In this document: positions 1-5,555 of the stretch, piece after piece | Layout: the number at the start of each line of letters is the position of its first letter | How positions within the stretch are numbered: position 1 is the first letter of the stretch | Program-made: the position numbers and the translations under genes | The notes under the pieces: model-generated | Seen by the model: the letters and a program-made list of their open reading frames with translations, nothing else | Told to the model about the DNA's origin: nothing | Databases searched by the model: none | Assembly (NCBI GenBank): GCA_964465065.1 | Contig: CAYXHZ010000048.1 | Coordinates: forward strand, 1-22,506 | Direction of reading: 5' to 3' | Length of the DNA stretch: 22,506 nucleotides | DNA from: CAYMND01 sp964465065 | GTDB taxonomy: Bacteria > Acidobacteriota > Aminicenantia > UBA2199

Positions 1-13
1 GCATGACCTGTAA

Positions 14-244
14 ATCGACAGGTACTGGTTTCCGGGCATCAACTCCGGTCGGGTCGGAAACACGGGCCTGTCCATGGAGCCCCATCTTCACTTCCAGTTG
101 ATGGACCAGGCAGACACCGCTTCTGCCAACGGACTGCCGGTTCACTTCGAGGATCTCAATCTGGGAATTGTTCTGGACAGTCCCTTCCTGGGAGAGCGGA
201 ATTCGCTGATCCATTCCGAATTCATCTTTGTATGGCGGGAGTGA
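14..244 (+). pseudogene. M23-family peptidase C-terminal fragment, frame broken near window edge
   Basis: The readable frame ends in a TGA at 242-244 and contains a GNTGLS motif followed by EPHLHFQ, which matches the end of the M23 (LytM/lysostaphin-type) metallopeptidase core; the HxH supplies the zinc-site and catalytic histidine. Members cleave peptidoglycan cross-bridges in the periplasm or at the surface. In the same frame a TAA stands at 11-13, where the preceding beta-strand of the domain should be encoded. Frame 1 just upstream reads like the usual V-x-x-G-x-x-x-x-x-G segment, so a frameshift near 45-55 is likely. It could be a decayed gene or a sequencing error. The rest of the gene lies outside the window. 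The family call is reasonably sure; the pseudogene status is not. Confidence 0.5.
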
Positions 245-263
245 GGGCTTTGCCCGATGCGGG

Positions 264-292
264 TGGACATGGCGGGCGGCTTGTGCTAAGAT
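264..292 (+). promoter_or_regulatory. Candidate sigma70-type promoter of the isochorismatase/flavoprotein/radical SAM operon
   Basis: A TGGACA -35 box (264-269, 5 of 6 matches), a 17-bp spacer and a TAAGAT -10 box (287-292, 4 of 6) lie just before the first gene. Transcription would start near 299, leaving only about 10 nt before the ATG at 309. This agrees with the weak ribosome-binding site seen there. Confidence 0.4.
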
Positions 293-308
293 TCGAAACA
301 TATACAGG

Positions 309-971
309 ATGATGTACAAAGAGTCTTATTTTTCCCCCGCCTGCAAAGACGCATTGGCCCAGCGCCTGCTCCGGGATCTGACCGGCTATGAGCGCCATCC
401 CGGACCCGTAAACCCCTGGTCCGAACCTGCCTCGGCTCTGCTGGTCATGGACATGCAGAGCTATTTCCTCGATCCATCTTCCCATGCCTGTGTACCCTCG
501 GCTCCAGATCTTCTCCCGGGGATCCTGGGGCTCATCGGGGCCTTTAGAAGCCGAAACCGCCCTGTGCTGTTCACCCGGCACGGGAACGATCCGGCGGACG
601 GGACGGTCATGAATCGCTGGTGGGGCGGGGTCCTGGTCCGGGGGAGCCGCCACTGGAATCTGGATCCGGTCCTGCAGGCCCAGGTTCGAAACGGGGAGCT
701 CTTGGACAAGACCCAGTACGATGCTTTCTGGGAAACGGAACTGGATGGGCGTCTTCAGGCGGCCGGGGTTCGGGAGTTGCACATTTGCGGGGTGATGACC
801 CACCTTTGCTGTGAAACCACCGCCCGAGCGGCCTTTGTCCGCAATTACGACCCGGTGATGGTGGCCGACGCCACCGCCACCTACCACTACGATCTGCATC
901 TGGGCTCCCTGCGGTGTCTGGCCCACGGTTTTGCCCGGATGGCATGGACGGCGGCCTATACTACCTCATGA
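309..971 (+). CDS. Isochorismatase-family (cysteine) hydrolase
   Basis: This 220-residue protein belongs to the isochorismatase/nicotinamidase superfamily, cytosolic alpha/beta hydrolases that act on amide or enol-ether bonds through a Cys-Lys-Asp triad. All three residues are visible: D48 in LLVMDMQ, K134 in LLDKTQYDAF, and C167 in GVMTHLCCETTA, which is followed by the usual ET-TA helix. The start was set at ATG 309 because conserved sequence begins soon after it and a promoter lies at 264-292; an in-frame ATG at 228 would overlap the upstream peptidase fragment. The stop overlaps the next ATG (ATGA at 968-971), so this is the first gene of a coupled trio with a flavoprotein and a radical SAM protein. 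The substrate cannot be read from sequence; nicotinamidase, isochorismatase and N-carbamoyl hydrolase activities are all possible. Confidence 0.88.
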   Translation: MMYKESYFSPACKDALAQRLLRDLTGYERHPGPVNPWSEPASALLVMDMQSYFLDPSSHACVPSAPDLLPGILGLIGAFRSRNRPVLFTRHGNDPADGTVMNRWWGGVLVRGSRHWNLDPVLQAQVRNGELLDKTQYDAFWETELDGRLQAAGVRELHICGVMTHLCCETTARAAFVRNYDPVMVADATATYHYDLHLGSLRCLAHGFARMAWTAAYTTS

Positions 972-1876
972 CCCCCCGAAGCATCGGTATTGTCGGCGCC
1001 GGCCCGGCCGGGATCTCCGCTGCCGTCCAGCTGGTCCGCTCCGGACTGCCGGTCACACTCTTTGAAGGGCAGCGCCCGGGAGGGCTGATCCGCAACGCCT
1101 GGCGGGTGGAAAACCTGGTTGTACACCGGCCCGTCTCCGGTCCGATGCTGGCCGACATCCTGGCCGGCCGGGCTTTGGACAGCGGGGCTGAGCTAGTGAG
1201 GGAGGCGGTTTGCCAAGTGGAATACGAGGCGCGGAATGACCGGTTTGCCGTGTGTACCCAAACTTCTACCCGGCGGTTCCACACCCTGATTCTGGCCACG
1301 GGCACCCGTCCCGGGCCCTGGCCGCTGCTGGGGTGCCTGGATGCATCTCTGCGGGCCCGGGTCCACCGTGAAGTGGCCGAGCTCGAACCCTCCGGCCAGA
1401 ACTGGGTCGTGGTGGGCGGAGGCGATGCCGCCTTCGACTACGCCCTGTCCCTGTCTGAGGGCGGGGGACGTGTCTGGCTTCTGGTCCGCGGTCAGCGGCC
1501 CTCCGCTCTGGATCGCCTGGTTCAGGCGGTTTACCAGCAGGGGGACCTGATCCGGGTCTGGACCGACACCGAAGTAAAGTCCGTCTGCGTCGGAAAAAAC
1601 GCGCCACTGCGGCTGGGCTTGGGCACTCCGACCGGGGATTCCTCGCTGGACGTGGACGGTCTGGTGGTGGCCGTCGGCCGTCGGCCTGCACTTCCCCCTC
1701 TGGGCCCGGTTCTGGAGGAGAAGCGGGTCCGGCTGGAAGAAGAGCATCGGTTTTGGATCATCGGCGACGCCTGCGACGTAGGGCGACGTCAGGTGGGCAT
1801 CGCGCTGGGAAGCGGTCTGGAGGCGGCCATGGCTATTGCCGAAGGCCGGACTACTGTAAATAAAGGAATCACATGA
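968..1876 (+). CDS. Thioredoxin reductase-like FAD/NAD(P)H oxidoreductase lacking the CxxC
   Basis: This 302-residue protein has the two-dinucleotide fold of the thioredoxin reductase / ferredoxin-NADP reductase-like family. The FAD site GAGPAG is at residues 10-15, the family ATGTRP element precedes the second domain, the NAD(P)H site is VVGGGDAA, and the C-terminal FAD motif reads IIGDACD. In true thioredoxin reductases a redox CxxC stands just before the GGGDSA motif; here that stretch (around LLGCLDAS) has a single cysteine, so a dithiol relay is not expected. Electrons probably pass from NAD(P)H through FAD to a partner protein or small molecule. The start is ATG 968, overlapping the preceding stop by ATGA; a further-upstream ATG at 914 lies deep inside the neighbouring gene. 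Coupling to the downstream radical SAM gene makes an electron-supply role attractive, but this is inference. Confidence 0.85.
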   Translation: MTPRSIGIVGAGPAGISAAVQLVRSGLPVTLFEGQRPGGLIRNAWRVENLVVHRPVSGPMLADILAGRALDSGAELVREAVCQVEYEARNDRFAVCTQTSTRRFHTLILATGTRPGPWPLLGCLDASLRARVHREVAELEPSGQNWVVVGGGDAAFDYALSLSEGGGRVWLLVRGQRPSALDRLVQAVYQQGDLIRVWTDTEVKSVCVGKNAPLRLGLGTPTGDSSLDVDGLVVAVGRRPALPPLGPVLEEKRVRLEEEHRFWIIGDACDVGRRQVGIALGSGLEAAMAIAEGRTTVNKGIT

Positions 1877-2826
1877 ACACGAGTCTGGATGTTTTGCAGA
1901 GCTGCGGTCAGGATGATCTGGCCACGGTCTATATCGCCCGTTTGCGGCGCAACGGGGCGCTTATCGAGATGGTGGAGTCCCGCCAGCCGCCCCACCCCCT
2001 GGAAGAGAAGTGGGTGCTCATCGTGTCCACCCTGTTGGGCTGCCCGGTGGGCTGTCTGATGTGCGATGCCGGCGGGGACTATCATGGCCGGCTGACGGCC
2101 GACGAGATCCTCGACCAGGTCCGTCATCTGGTCCGGCGCCGGTTTTTGGGCAGGGTGCCGGTGCGCAAGTTCAAGATCCAGTTCGCCCGCATGGGGGAAC
2201 CGGCCCTCAACGATGCAGTGCTGGACGTCCTGGAGGCCCTGCCGCTGGAGCTGGATGCCCCGGGGCTCATCCCCAGTCTGTCCACCATGGCCCCGGCCGG
2301 CCGGGAGGCCTTTTTCCAACGACTGGCCGAGATCAAGACACACCGGTACGGCGAGGGACGTTTTCAACTCCAGTTTTCAGTCCACAGCACCGATGCGGCC
2401 GTGCGCGACCGCATTATCCCGGTGCGACACTGGAGCCTCGAGGAGATGGCCGCCTACGGCGGGGCCTTTTACGCCCCCGGTGATCGCCAGATCACCCTCA
2501 ACTTCATCGCCTGCAGCGAAAACACGGTACAGCCCGAGGTGTTGATCCGCTGCTTCGATCCCGACCGTTTCCTCATCAAGGTGACGCCTCTCAACCCCAC
2601 CTGCAACGCCGACCGGCACGGCCTGAGAACCCTCATTTCCGAGGAATCGCCCTGCGAACCCCACTGGGTCGCTCCGCTGCGCCGGGCCGGGTTTCGGGTC
2701 ATCCTCAGCATTGGGGAGTGGGAAGAGAACCGCATCGGCAGCAACTGCGGACAGTACGTGCGCCGTTTTCTCGAACATGGCGGTCTCCTGGACCGGGCCT
2801 ACAGCTACGACCTCTCGGGCCAATAA
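1873..2826 (+). CDS. RlmN/Cfr-like radical SAM protein, short form with altered catalytic cysteines
   Basis: This 317-residue protein has the class A radical SAM methyltransferase core. C57-x3-C61-x2-C64 would bind the 4Fe-4S cluster, MGEP (107-110) corresponds to GMGEP of RlmN, VHSTDAAVRDRIIP matches the LHA..lR..l.P segment, TPLNP matches the IPxNP loop, and C292 in SNCGQ matches the methyl-carrying cysteine (C355 of E. coli RlmN). Two things differ. The first cluster cysteine is at 57, not about 125, so most of the N-terminal RNA-binding domain is absent. The position of RlmN C118, seven residues before the first cluster cysteine, is I50. RlmN modifies A2503 of 23S rRNA and A37 of some tRNAs; this protein may act on another substrate. 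Start ATG 1873 overlaps the previous stop (ATGA) and has an AAGGA Shine-Dalgarno at 1863-1867. Confidence 0.83.
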   Translation: MNTSLDVLQSCGQDDLATVYIARLRRNGALIEMVESRQPPHPLEEKWVLIVSTLLGCPVGCLMCDAGGDYHGRLTADEILDQVRHLVRRRFLGRVPVRKFKIQFARMGEPALNDAVLDVLEALPLELDAPGLIPSLSTMAPAGREAFFQRLAEIKTHRYGEGRFQLQFSVHSTDAAVRDRIIPVRHWSLEEMAAYGGAFYAPGDRQITLNFIACSENTVQPEVLIRCFDPDRFLIKVTPLNPTCNADRHGLRTLISEESPCEPHWVAPLRRAGFRVILSIGEWEENRIGSNCGQYVRRFLEHGGLLDRAYSYDLSGQ

Positions 2827-2839
2827 GATCGACCATGAG

Positions 2840-2877
2840 GACGGACATCGGCCGGGGTTCGATTCCCCACTTTCGCA
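2840..2877 (+). other. tRNA 3'-end remnant (T-arm plus acceptor strand), possible attachment site
   Basis: Positions 2854-2868 form a T-arm: a GGGG/CCCC stem around the loop TTCGATT, which fits the TTCRANY rule. A seven-base acceptor-like strand CTTTCGC follows (2870-2876), then A at the discriminator position. The matching 5' strand (GCGAAAG), D-arm and anticodon arm are not found upstream, where the radical SAM gene ends instead. CTTTCGCA is the kind of end seen in some tRNA-Leu genes, but the identity is a guess. It may be a chance hairpin. If real, it marks an old recombination or integration junction. Confidence 0.4.
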
Positions 2878-2941
2878 ATCATCATCTCGAAAAGTGACTG
2901 CCACCATTGTTTCTTTGCCTGGCGGGAATGAGACATCGGGG

Positions 2942-3089
2942 GTGAAAGCCCGGCCAGCTCCTCCATCTCGCGCAGGACATCCATGATGGGCCGGCTGCTT
3001 CCAGCTTTCAGAAAGTTCATGTATGCCGGGGCCGCCGGCTCTCCCTCACGATCGATGCTTTCGATCATGGCCAGGGAGACCATCTCACT
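2942..3089 (-). pseudogene. Remnant of an M3-type oligoendopeptidase (PepF-like) C-terminus
   Basis: Read on the minus strand from ATG 3083, about 47 codons contain EPAAPAYMNFLKAGSSRPI followed by VLREMEELAGLS. This resembles the last helix pair of PepF/M3 oligoendopeptidases (Y-x-x-FLKAGxS-x-x-x-x-x-LL...GL). A stop lies two codons upstream of the ATG, and no HEXXH zinc site exists in the surrounding sequence, so only the tail survives. After the similar part the frame runs on through the tRNA-like piece. The match rests on a short motif recalled by eye and was not searched. Confidence 0.4.
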
Positions 3090-3203
3090 TCAAGTCTCAC
3101 TGCTTCTCTCTTTTTTATGAGAATCTATCGCTATTGTATCATTTATAGATAGACGCAATGTCCGATGTTTAGGAATCATGGAAATATGTGGGAGGATTGG
3201 GAC
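3090..3203. other. AT-rich intergenic spacer
   Basis: No coding or RNA feature is evident here. The stretch is markedly AT-richer than its surroundings (3110-3170) and separates the peptidase remnant from the 3' end of the tRNA-Lys gene. A short T-run at 3112-3117 has no strong hairpin next to it. Confidence 0.4.
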
Positions 3204-3276
3204 TGACCCCTGAAGGAATCGAACCTTCAACCTATTGATTAAGAGTCAATTGCTCTGCCAATTGAGCTAAGGGGCC
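3204..3276 (-). tRNA. trnK: tRNA-Lys (anticodon CTT)
   Basis: The reverse complement folds as a standard 73-nt cloverleaf. The acceptor is GGCCCCT/AGGGGTC with one G-U pair, the D-arm begins GCTC, and the anticodon stem ATTGA/TCAAT encloses the loop CTCTTAA, giving anticodon CTT that reads AAG. The T-arm is GAAGG-TTCGATT-CCTTC and the discriminator base is A. CCA is not encoded, so it must be added after transcription. A strong promoter precedes it at 3287-3316. Confidence 0.96.
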
Positions 3277-3286
3277 AATCGAAAGT

Positions 3287-3316
3287 ATTATACAACACAA
3301 GTCCCGGCCGGGTCAA
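3287..3316 (-). promoter_or_regulatory. Promoter of tRNA-Lys
   Basis: On the minus strand a TTGACC -35 box (3311-3316, 5 of 6) and a perfect TATAAT -10 box (3287-3292) are separated by 18 bp. Transcription would start near 3280, a few bases before the mature tRNA 5' end at 3276. Confidence 0.75.
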
Positions 3317-3378
3317 TACGGTCGGGGGCGCTTTTTGGCGAATTCGTTCGTAAAATGGCGAGGGAGCAAGTTTTATGG

Positions 3379-3407
3379 TTGAAAAAACGGGCCCGGGATA
3401 CTATCGT
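3379..3407 (+). promoter_or_regulatory. Candidate promoter of the outer-membrane protein gene
   Basis: TTGAAA (3379-3384), a 17-bp spacer and TATCGT (3402-3407) give a plausible sigma70 promoter about 25 bp before the chosen start at 3433. It also argues against the longer reading frame that opens at 3355, since that ATG would not be in the transcript. Confidence 0.35.
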
Positions 3408-3432
3408 AATCCGATTCAAACACGGAGGAAAA

Positions 3433-4185
3433 ATGATGAAGAAAATAACCATTGTCCTGATCGCGTTCATGACGCTGCCGCTGACGGTTCGCGGCCAGGA
3501 GCGGGACAAGCGCTGGCAACTGGAGCTGGAGACCGGCCCAGTCTGGAACAGCTACAATCAGATCGCCATCCCCGGCGACACGGGCAGCCGCTTCTCCTTA
3601 CCCGACAGTCTGGACATCAAGCCGCGTCTGGCCTACCGCCTGCGCCTGGGTTACCAGATTTCCCGGCGTCACGGCCTGTCCCTGCTCTACGCCCCCCTGA
3701 GCCTGGATGCCGACGGCCGACTGCCGGCTAAAATTTACTTTATAGACCGCCACTTCGATTCCGGAAGCGAGCTCAAGGCCAGCTACCGCTTCAACTCCTA
3801 TCGGCTCAGCTATATCTACAGCTGGGTGGACACGCCGAGCATCCTTTTCCGAATCGGTTTCACCGCCAAGGTCCGCGACGCCGAAATCGCCCTGCAGGAC
3901 GCTGCCGGTCGCTCAGCCAAAAGCAATGTCGGCTTCGTACCCCTGGTCCATCTGGCCTTCCATTGGCGTTTTGACCCGAAATGGCGGCTGATCGCCGACC
4001 TGGACGCCCTGGCGGCCAAACAGGGACGGGCCGAGGACCTGTTCCTGGGGATCGCCTGGCAGGCCGGTCGCGACCTGAGCGTCAAGCTCGGCTACCGCAT
4101 GGTCGAGGGCGGGGCCGACAACGAAGAGGTCTACAACTTTGCCTGGCTGCACTACCTGGCGGCCGGGTTGAGCCTGCGTTTCTAG
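3433..4185 (+). CDS. Predicted outer-membrane beta-barrel protein
   Basis: This 250-residue protein starts with a signal peptide (MMKK, a hydrophobic run ITIVLIAFMTLPLTV, then RGQ). The rest alternates polar and non-polar residues in short strands joined by turns, for example YRLRLGYQI, YRLSYIYSW, LRIGF-type segments and GLSLRF. It ends in phenylalanine, the usual BAM recognition signal of outer-membrane barrels. The size would fit 8-10 strands. GGAGG at 3424-3428 supports ATG 3433 or, with better spacing, ATG 3436. The gene is monocistronic, divergent from tRNA-Lys. I do not recognise a named family, and a transport or adhesion role cannot be read from sequence. Confidence 0.75.
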   Translation: MMKKITIVLIAFMTLPLTVRGQERDKRWQLELETGPVWNSYNQIAIPGDTGSRFSLPDSLDIKPRLAYRLRLGYQISRRHGLSLLYAPLSLDADGRLPAKIYFIDRHFDSGSELKASYRFNSYRLSYIYSWVDTPSILFRIGFTAKVRDAEIALQDAAGRSAKSNVGFVPLVHLAFHWRFDPKWRLIADLDALAAKQGRAEDLFLGIAWQAGRDLSVKLGYRMVEGGADNEEVYNFAWLHYLAAGLSLRF

Positions 4186-4225
4186 GCGGATTTCACAAAA
4201 AGGTAAAAAATCCGGCTTGGCACCG

Positions 4226-4254
4226 TTGACAGCGGATGGCAGACAGGGTATAGG
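4226..4254 (+). promoter_or_regulatory. Promoter of the HU gene
   Basis: A perfect TTGACA -35 box (4226-4231), a 17-bp spacer and TATAGG (4249-4254, 4 of 6) lie 52 bp before the HU start. This leaves a leader of roughly 45 nt. Confidence 0.6.
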
Positions 4255-4263
4255 GAATTCATA

Positions 4264-4281
4264 GCCCTGTTTGATCAGGGC
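4264..4281 (+). promoter_or_regulatory. Hairpin in the HU mRNA leader
   Basis: GCCCTG (4264-4269) and CAGGGC (4276-4281) form a perfect 6-bp stem with a 6-nt loop inside the predicted HU leader, 13 nt before the AGAGGAG ribosome-binding site (4294-4300). It may stabilise the leader or tune translation. It has no T-run and is not a terminator. Confidence 0.35.
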
Positions 4282-4306
4282 CAGAGAGTGATAAGAGGAG
4301 TGAAAG

Positions 4307-4594
4307 ATGAACAAACAGGAATTGATCAAAGCCATTCAGCAGAAGTTTGAAGATGGTCAGGAAAAGATGCCCCTGAAGCTGGTCGGCGACTTCGTCGAGA
4401 CCTTCACGGACGTGGTAACCAAGGAAATGGCCAAGAAAGGACAGGTGACCCTGGTCGGATTCGGCACTTTCGCCGCCGCCCAGCGCAAACAGAAGACCGG
4501 CATCAACCCCAAAACCGGTAAAAAGATCAACATCCCGGCCAAGACCGTACCCGTTTTCAAAGCTGGGAAAAATCTCAAGGAAATGGTCAAGTAA
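4307..4594 (+). CDS. hup: HU family DNA-binding protein
   Basis: This 95-residue protein is a typical HU/IHF-type histone-like protein. It begins MNKQELIKAI with the two-helix dimerisation body, then carries the GFGTFAAAQRKQKTGINPKTGKKI stretch in two parts: the GFGTF turn at about 50-54 and the beta-arm with the NPKTG tip at about 67-71, where the arm proline inserts into DNA. The C-terminus KAGKNLKEMV closes the fold. HU dimers bend and compact DNA and assist replication and recombination. The length is normal. AGAGGAG at 4294-4300 is well spaced. The gene has its own promoter and a strong terminator, so it is a single transcription unit. HU rather than IHF is favoured by its lone, highly basic, generic form. 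Confidence 0.95.
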   Translation: MNKQELIKAIQQKFEDGQEKMPLKLVGDFVETFTDVVTKEMAKKGQVTLVGFGTFAAAQRKQKTGINPKTGKKINIPAKTVPVFKAGKNLKEMVK

Positions 4595-4609
4595 GCGCAT
4601 TCTTACGCC

Positions 4610-4637
4610 GGGGGCTGTCGATCAGCCCCCCTTTTTT
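4610..4637 (+). terminator. Rho-independent terminator of the HU gene
   Basis: GGGGGCTG (4610-4617) pairs with CAGCCCCC (4623-4630) around a 5-nt loop and is followed by C and six T residues (4632-4637). It lies 16 bp after the HU stop. Confidence 0.9.
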
Positions 4638-4812
4638 CTCGGGCGGGATGCATCACCTTGAAGTTATCGGAAAAAAGCCGCCCTGTAAAATGGAGACTGC
4701 CGACCGGTCAGGCAGTTTTGTGCAGTCCGTTTATCATGAATGAATTCATATTAAACGTATTGTGTCCGGATGGAATTCTGCGTACACCGGCCCGGACCGG
4801 CAGGGAGTCGAC

Positions 4813-5433
4813 ATGATACCAGCCTGCCGGGTGCCGCGGCTCCATTCCGGTCCGCTTGCCCGGGCGATGGAGCCGATCGTTCTCCAGCCATGCTGGGGCA
4901 GCGGCCGGCAATCGATCCGTGTCGAGCTGGCACTGGCCTGGCGGCCCGGGTACCTGCATCTGCACTGGCTCGTCAGCGAGCCGACGGTTCTGGCCCGCTA
5001 CGTCTCCAGCCAGGATCCGGTTTACCGGGACAGCTGCGTCGAGGCCTTTTTAACCTGTCCCGATGCAGATGACTACTGCAATATCGAATGCAACGCCATC
5101 GGCACCGTTCTGGCTGCCCGCGGCCCGGACCGCTATACACGGACCGCATTCACTGCGCAGCAGATCCGTCTCATCGAACGCCGCTCCTCGCTGGGCGACA
5201 GGCCGTTCATGGAAACCGCCGTCTCGCAGCCCTGGAGTCTGGAGATGGACGTTCCCGTCGAGCTGTTCGGCGTCTCTGGCGGCGACTGGACGGCCGGATT
5301 CACTTTCCAGGCCAATTTTTACAAGTGCGGCGACGAGCTGCAAAGGCCTCACTACTACGCCTGGTCGGCGATCGAAACGGAGCGGCCGGATTTTCACCGT
5401 CCTGAATTTTTCGGTAGTCTGACCCTGATCTGA
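4813..5433 (+). CDS. CBM9-like (carbohydrate-binding family 9-type) domain protein
   Basis: This 206-residue protein resembles stand-alone CBM9-like proteins. A beta-strand with ELALAWRPGYLHLHWLVSE leads to QDPVYRDSCVEAFLTCPDAD, the acidic DSxxEAFL region typical of the fold, then YCNIECNAIGTVL, and a late FTFQANFYKCGDE..PHYYAWS segment. The family usually binds polysaccharide ends or is found beside sugar-processing enzymes. ATG 4813 is chosen because AGGGAG (4802-4807) sits 5 nt upstream; a GTG at 4762 in the same frame has no such site. No signal peptide is obvious, so its location is uncertain. No carbohydrate enzyme lies beside it, and it shares no clear operon with its neighbours. Confidence 0.7.
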   Translation: MIPACRVPRLHSGPLARAMEPIVLQPCWGSGRQSIRVELALAWRPGYLHLHWLVSEPTVLARYVSSQDPVYRDSCVEAFLTCPDADDYCNIECNAIGTVLAARGPDRYTRTAFTAQQIRLIERRSSLGDRPFMETAVSQPWSLEMDVPVELFGVSGGDWTAGFTFQANFYKCGDELQRPHYYAWSAIETERPDFHRPEFFGSLTLI

Positions 5434-5475
5434 GCGGGCTTGGCGGGGGATTTGCGCAGCCTGACGAGTAGGGTT

Positions 5476-5507
5476 CGCCGCCTGTCGAAAAACAGATTGA
5501 AGCGGCG
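5476..5507 (+). promoter_or_regulatory. Inverted repeat overlapping the RND operon promoter
   Basis: CGCCGC (5476-5481) pairs with GCGGCG (5502-5507), and inside it CTGT (5482-5485) pairs with ACAG (5492-5495). The right arm overlaps the end of the -35 box, so the repeat may be an operator for a local regulator. No TetR- or MarR-type regulator is encoded next to it. Confidence 0.3.
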
Positions 5508-5524
5508 GCTGTCTGTGCCACAAT
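5497..5524 (+). promoter_or_regulatory. Candidate promoter of the TolC-MFP-RND operon
   Basis: TTGAAG (5497-5502), a 16-bp spacer and CACAAT (5519-5524) make a modest sigma70-like promoter. Transcription would begin near 5531, which favours the start at ATG 5556 over the ATG at 5523 that lies inside the -10 box. Confidence 0.35.
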
Positions 5525-5555
5525 GAGCTTGTCAGTTCAGACCTGGAGAAAACTT

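Noticed and set aside
228..308. Earlier start of the isochorismatase-family protein at ATG 228
   Set aside because: It lies within the preceding peptidase frame, lacks a ribosome-binding site, sits upstream of the likely promoter and adds residues unlike the family.
968..1876. Assignment as thioredoxin reductase TrxB
   Set aside because: The CxxC before the NAD(P)H motif is absent.
1873..2826. Assignment as the housekeeping 23S rRNA methyltransferase RlmN
   Set aside because: The N-terminal domain is shortened, the C118 position is isoleucine, and the gene sits in an operon with unrelated enzymes.
2790..2880. A complete tRNA-Leu ending at 2877
   Set aside because: No matching acceptor 5' strand, D-arm or anticodon arm could be found; only the T-arm and 3' strand are present.
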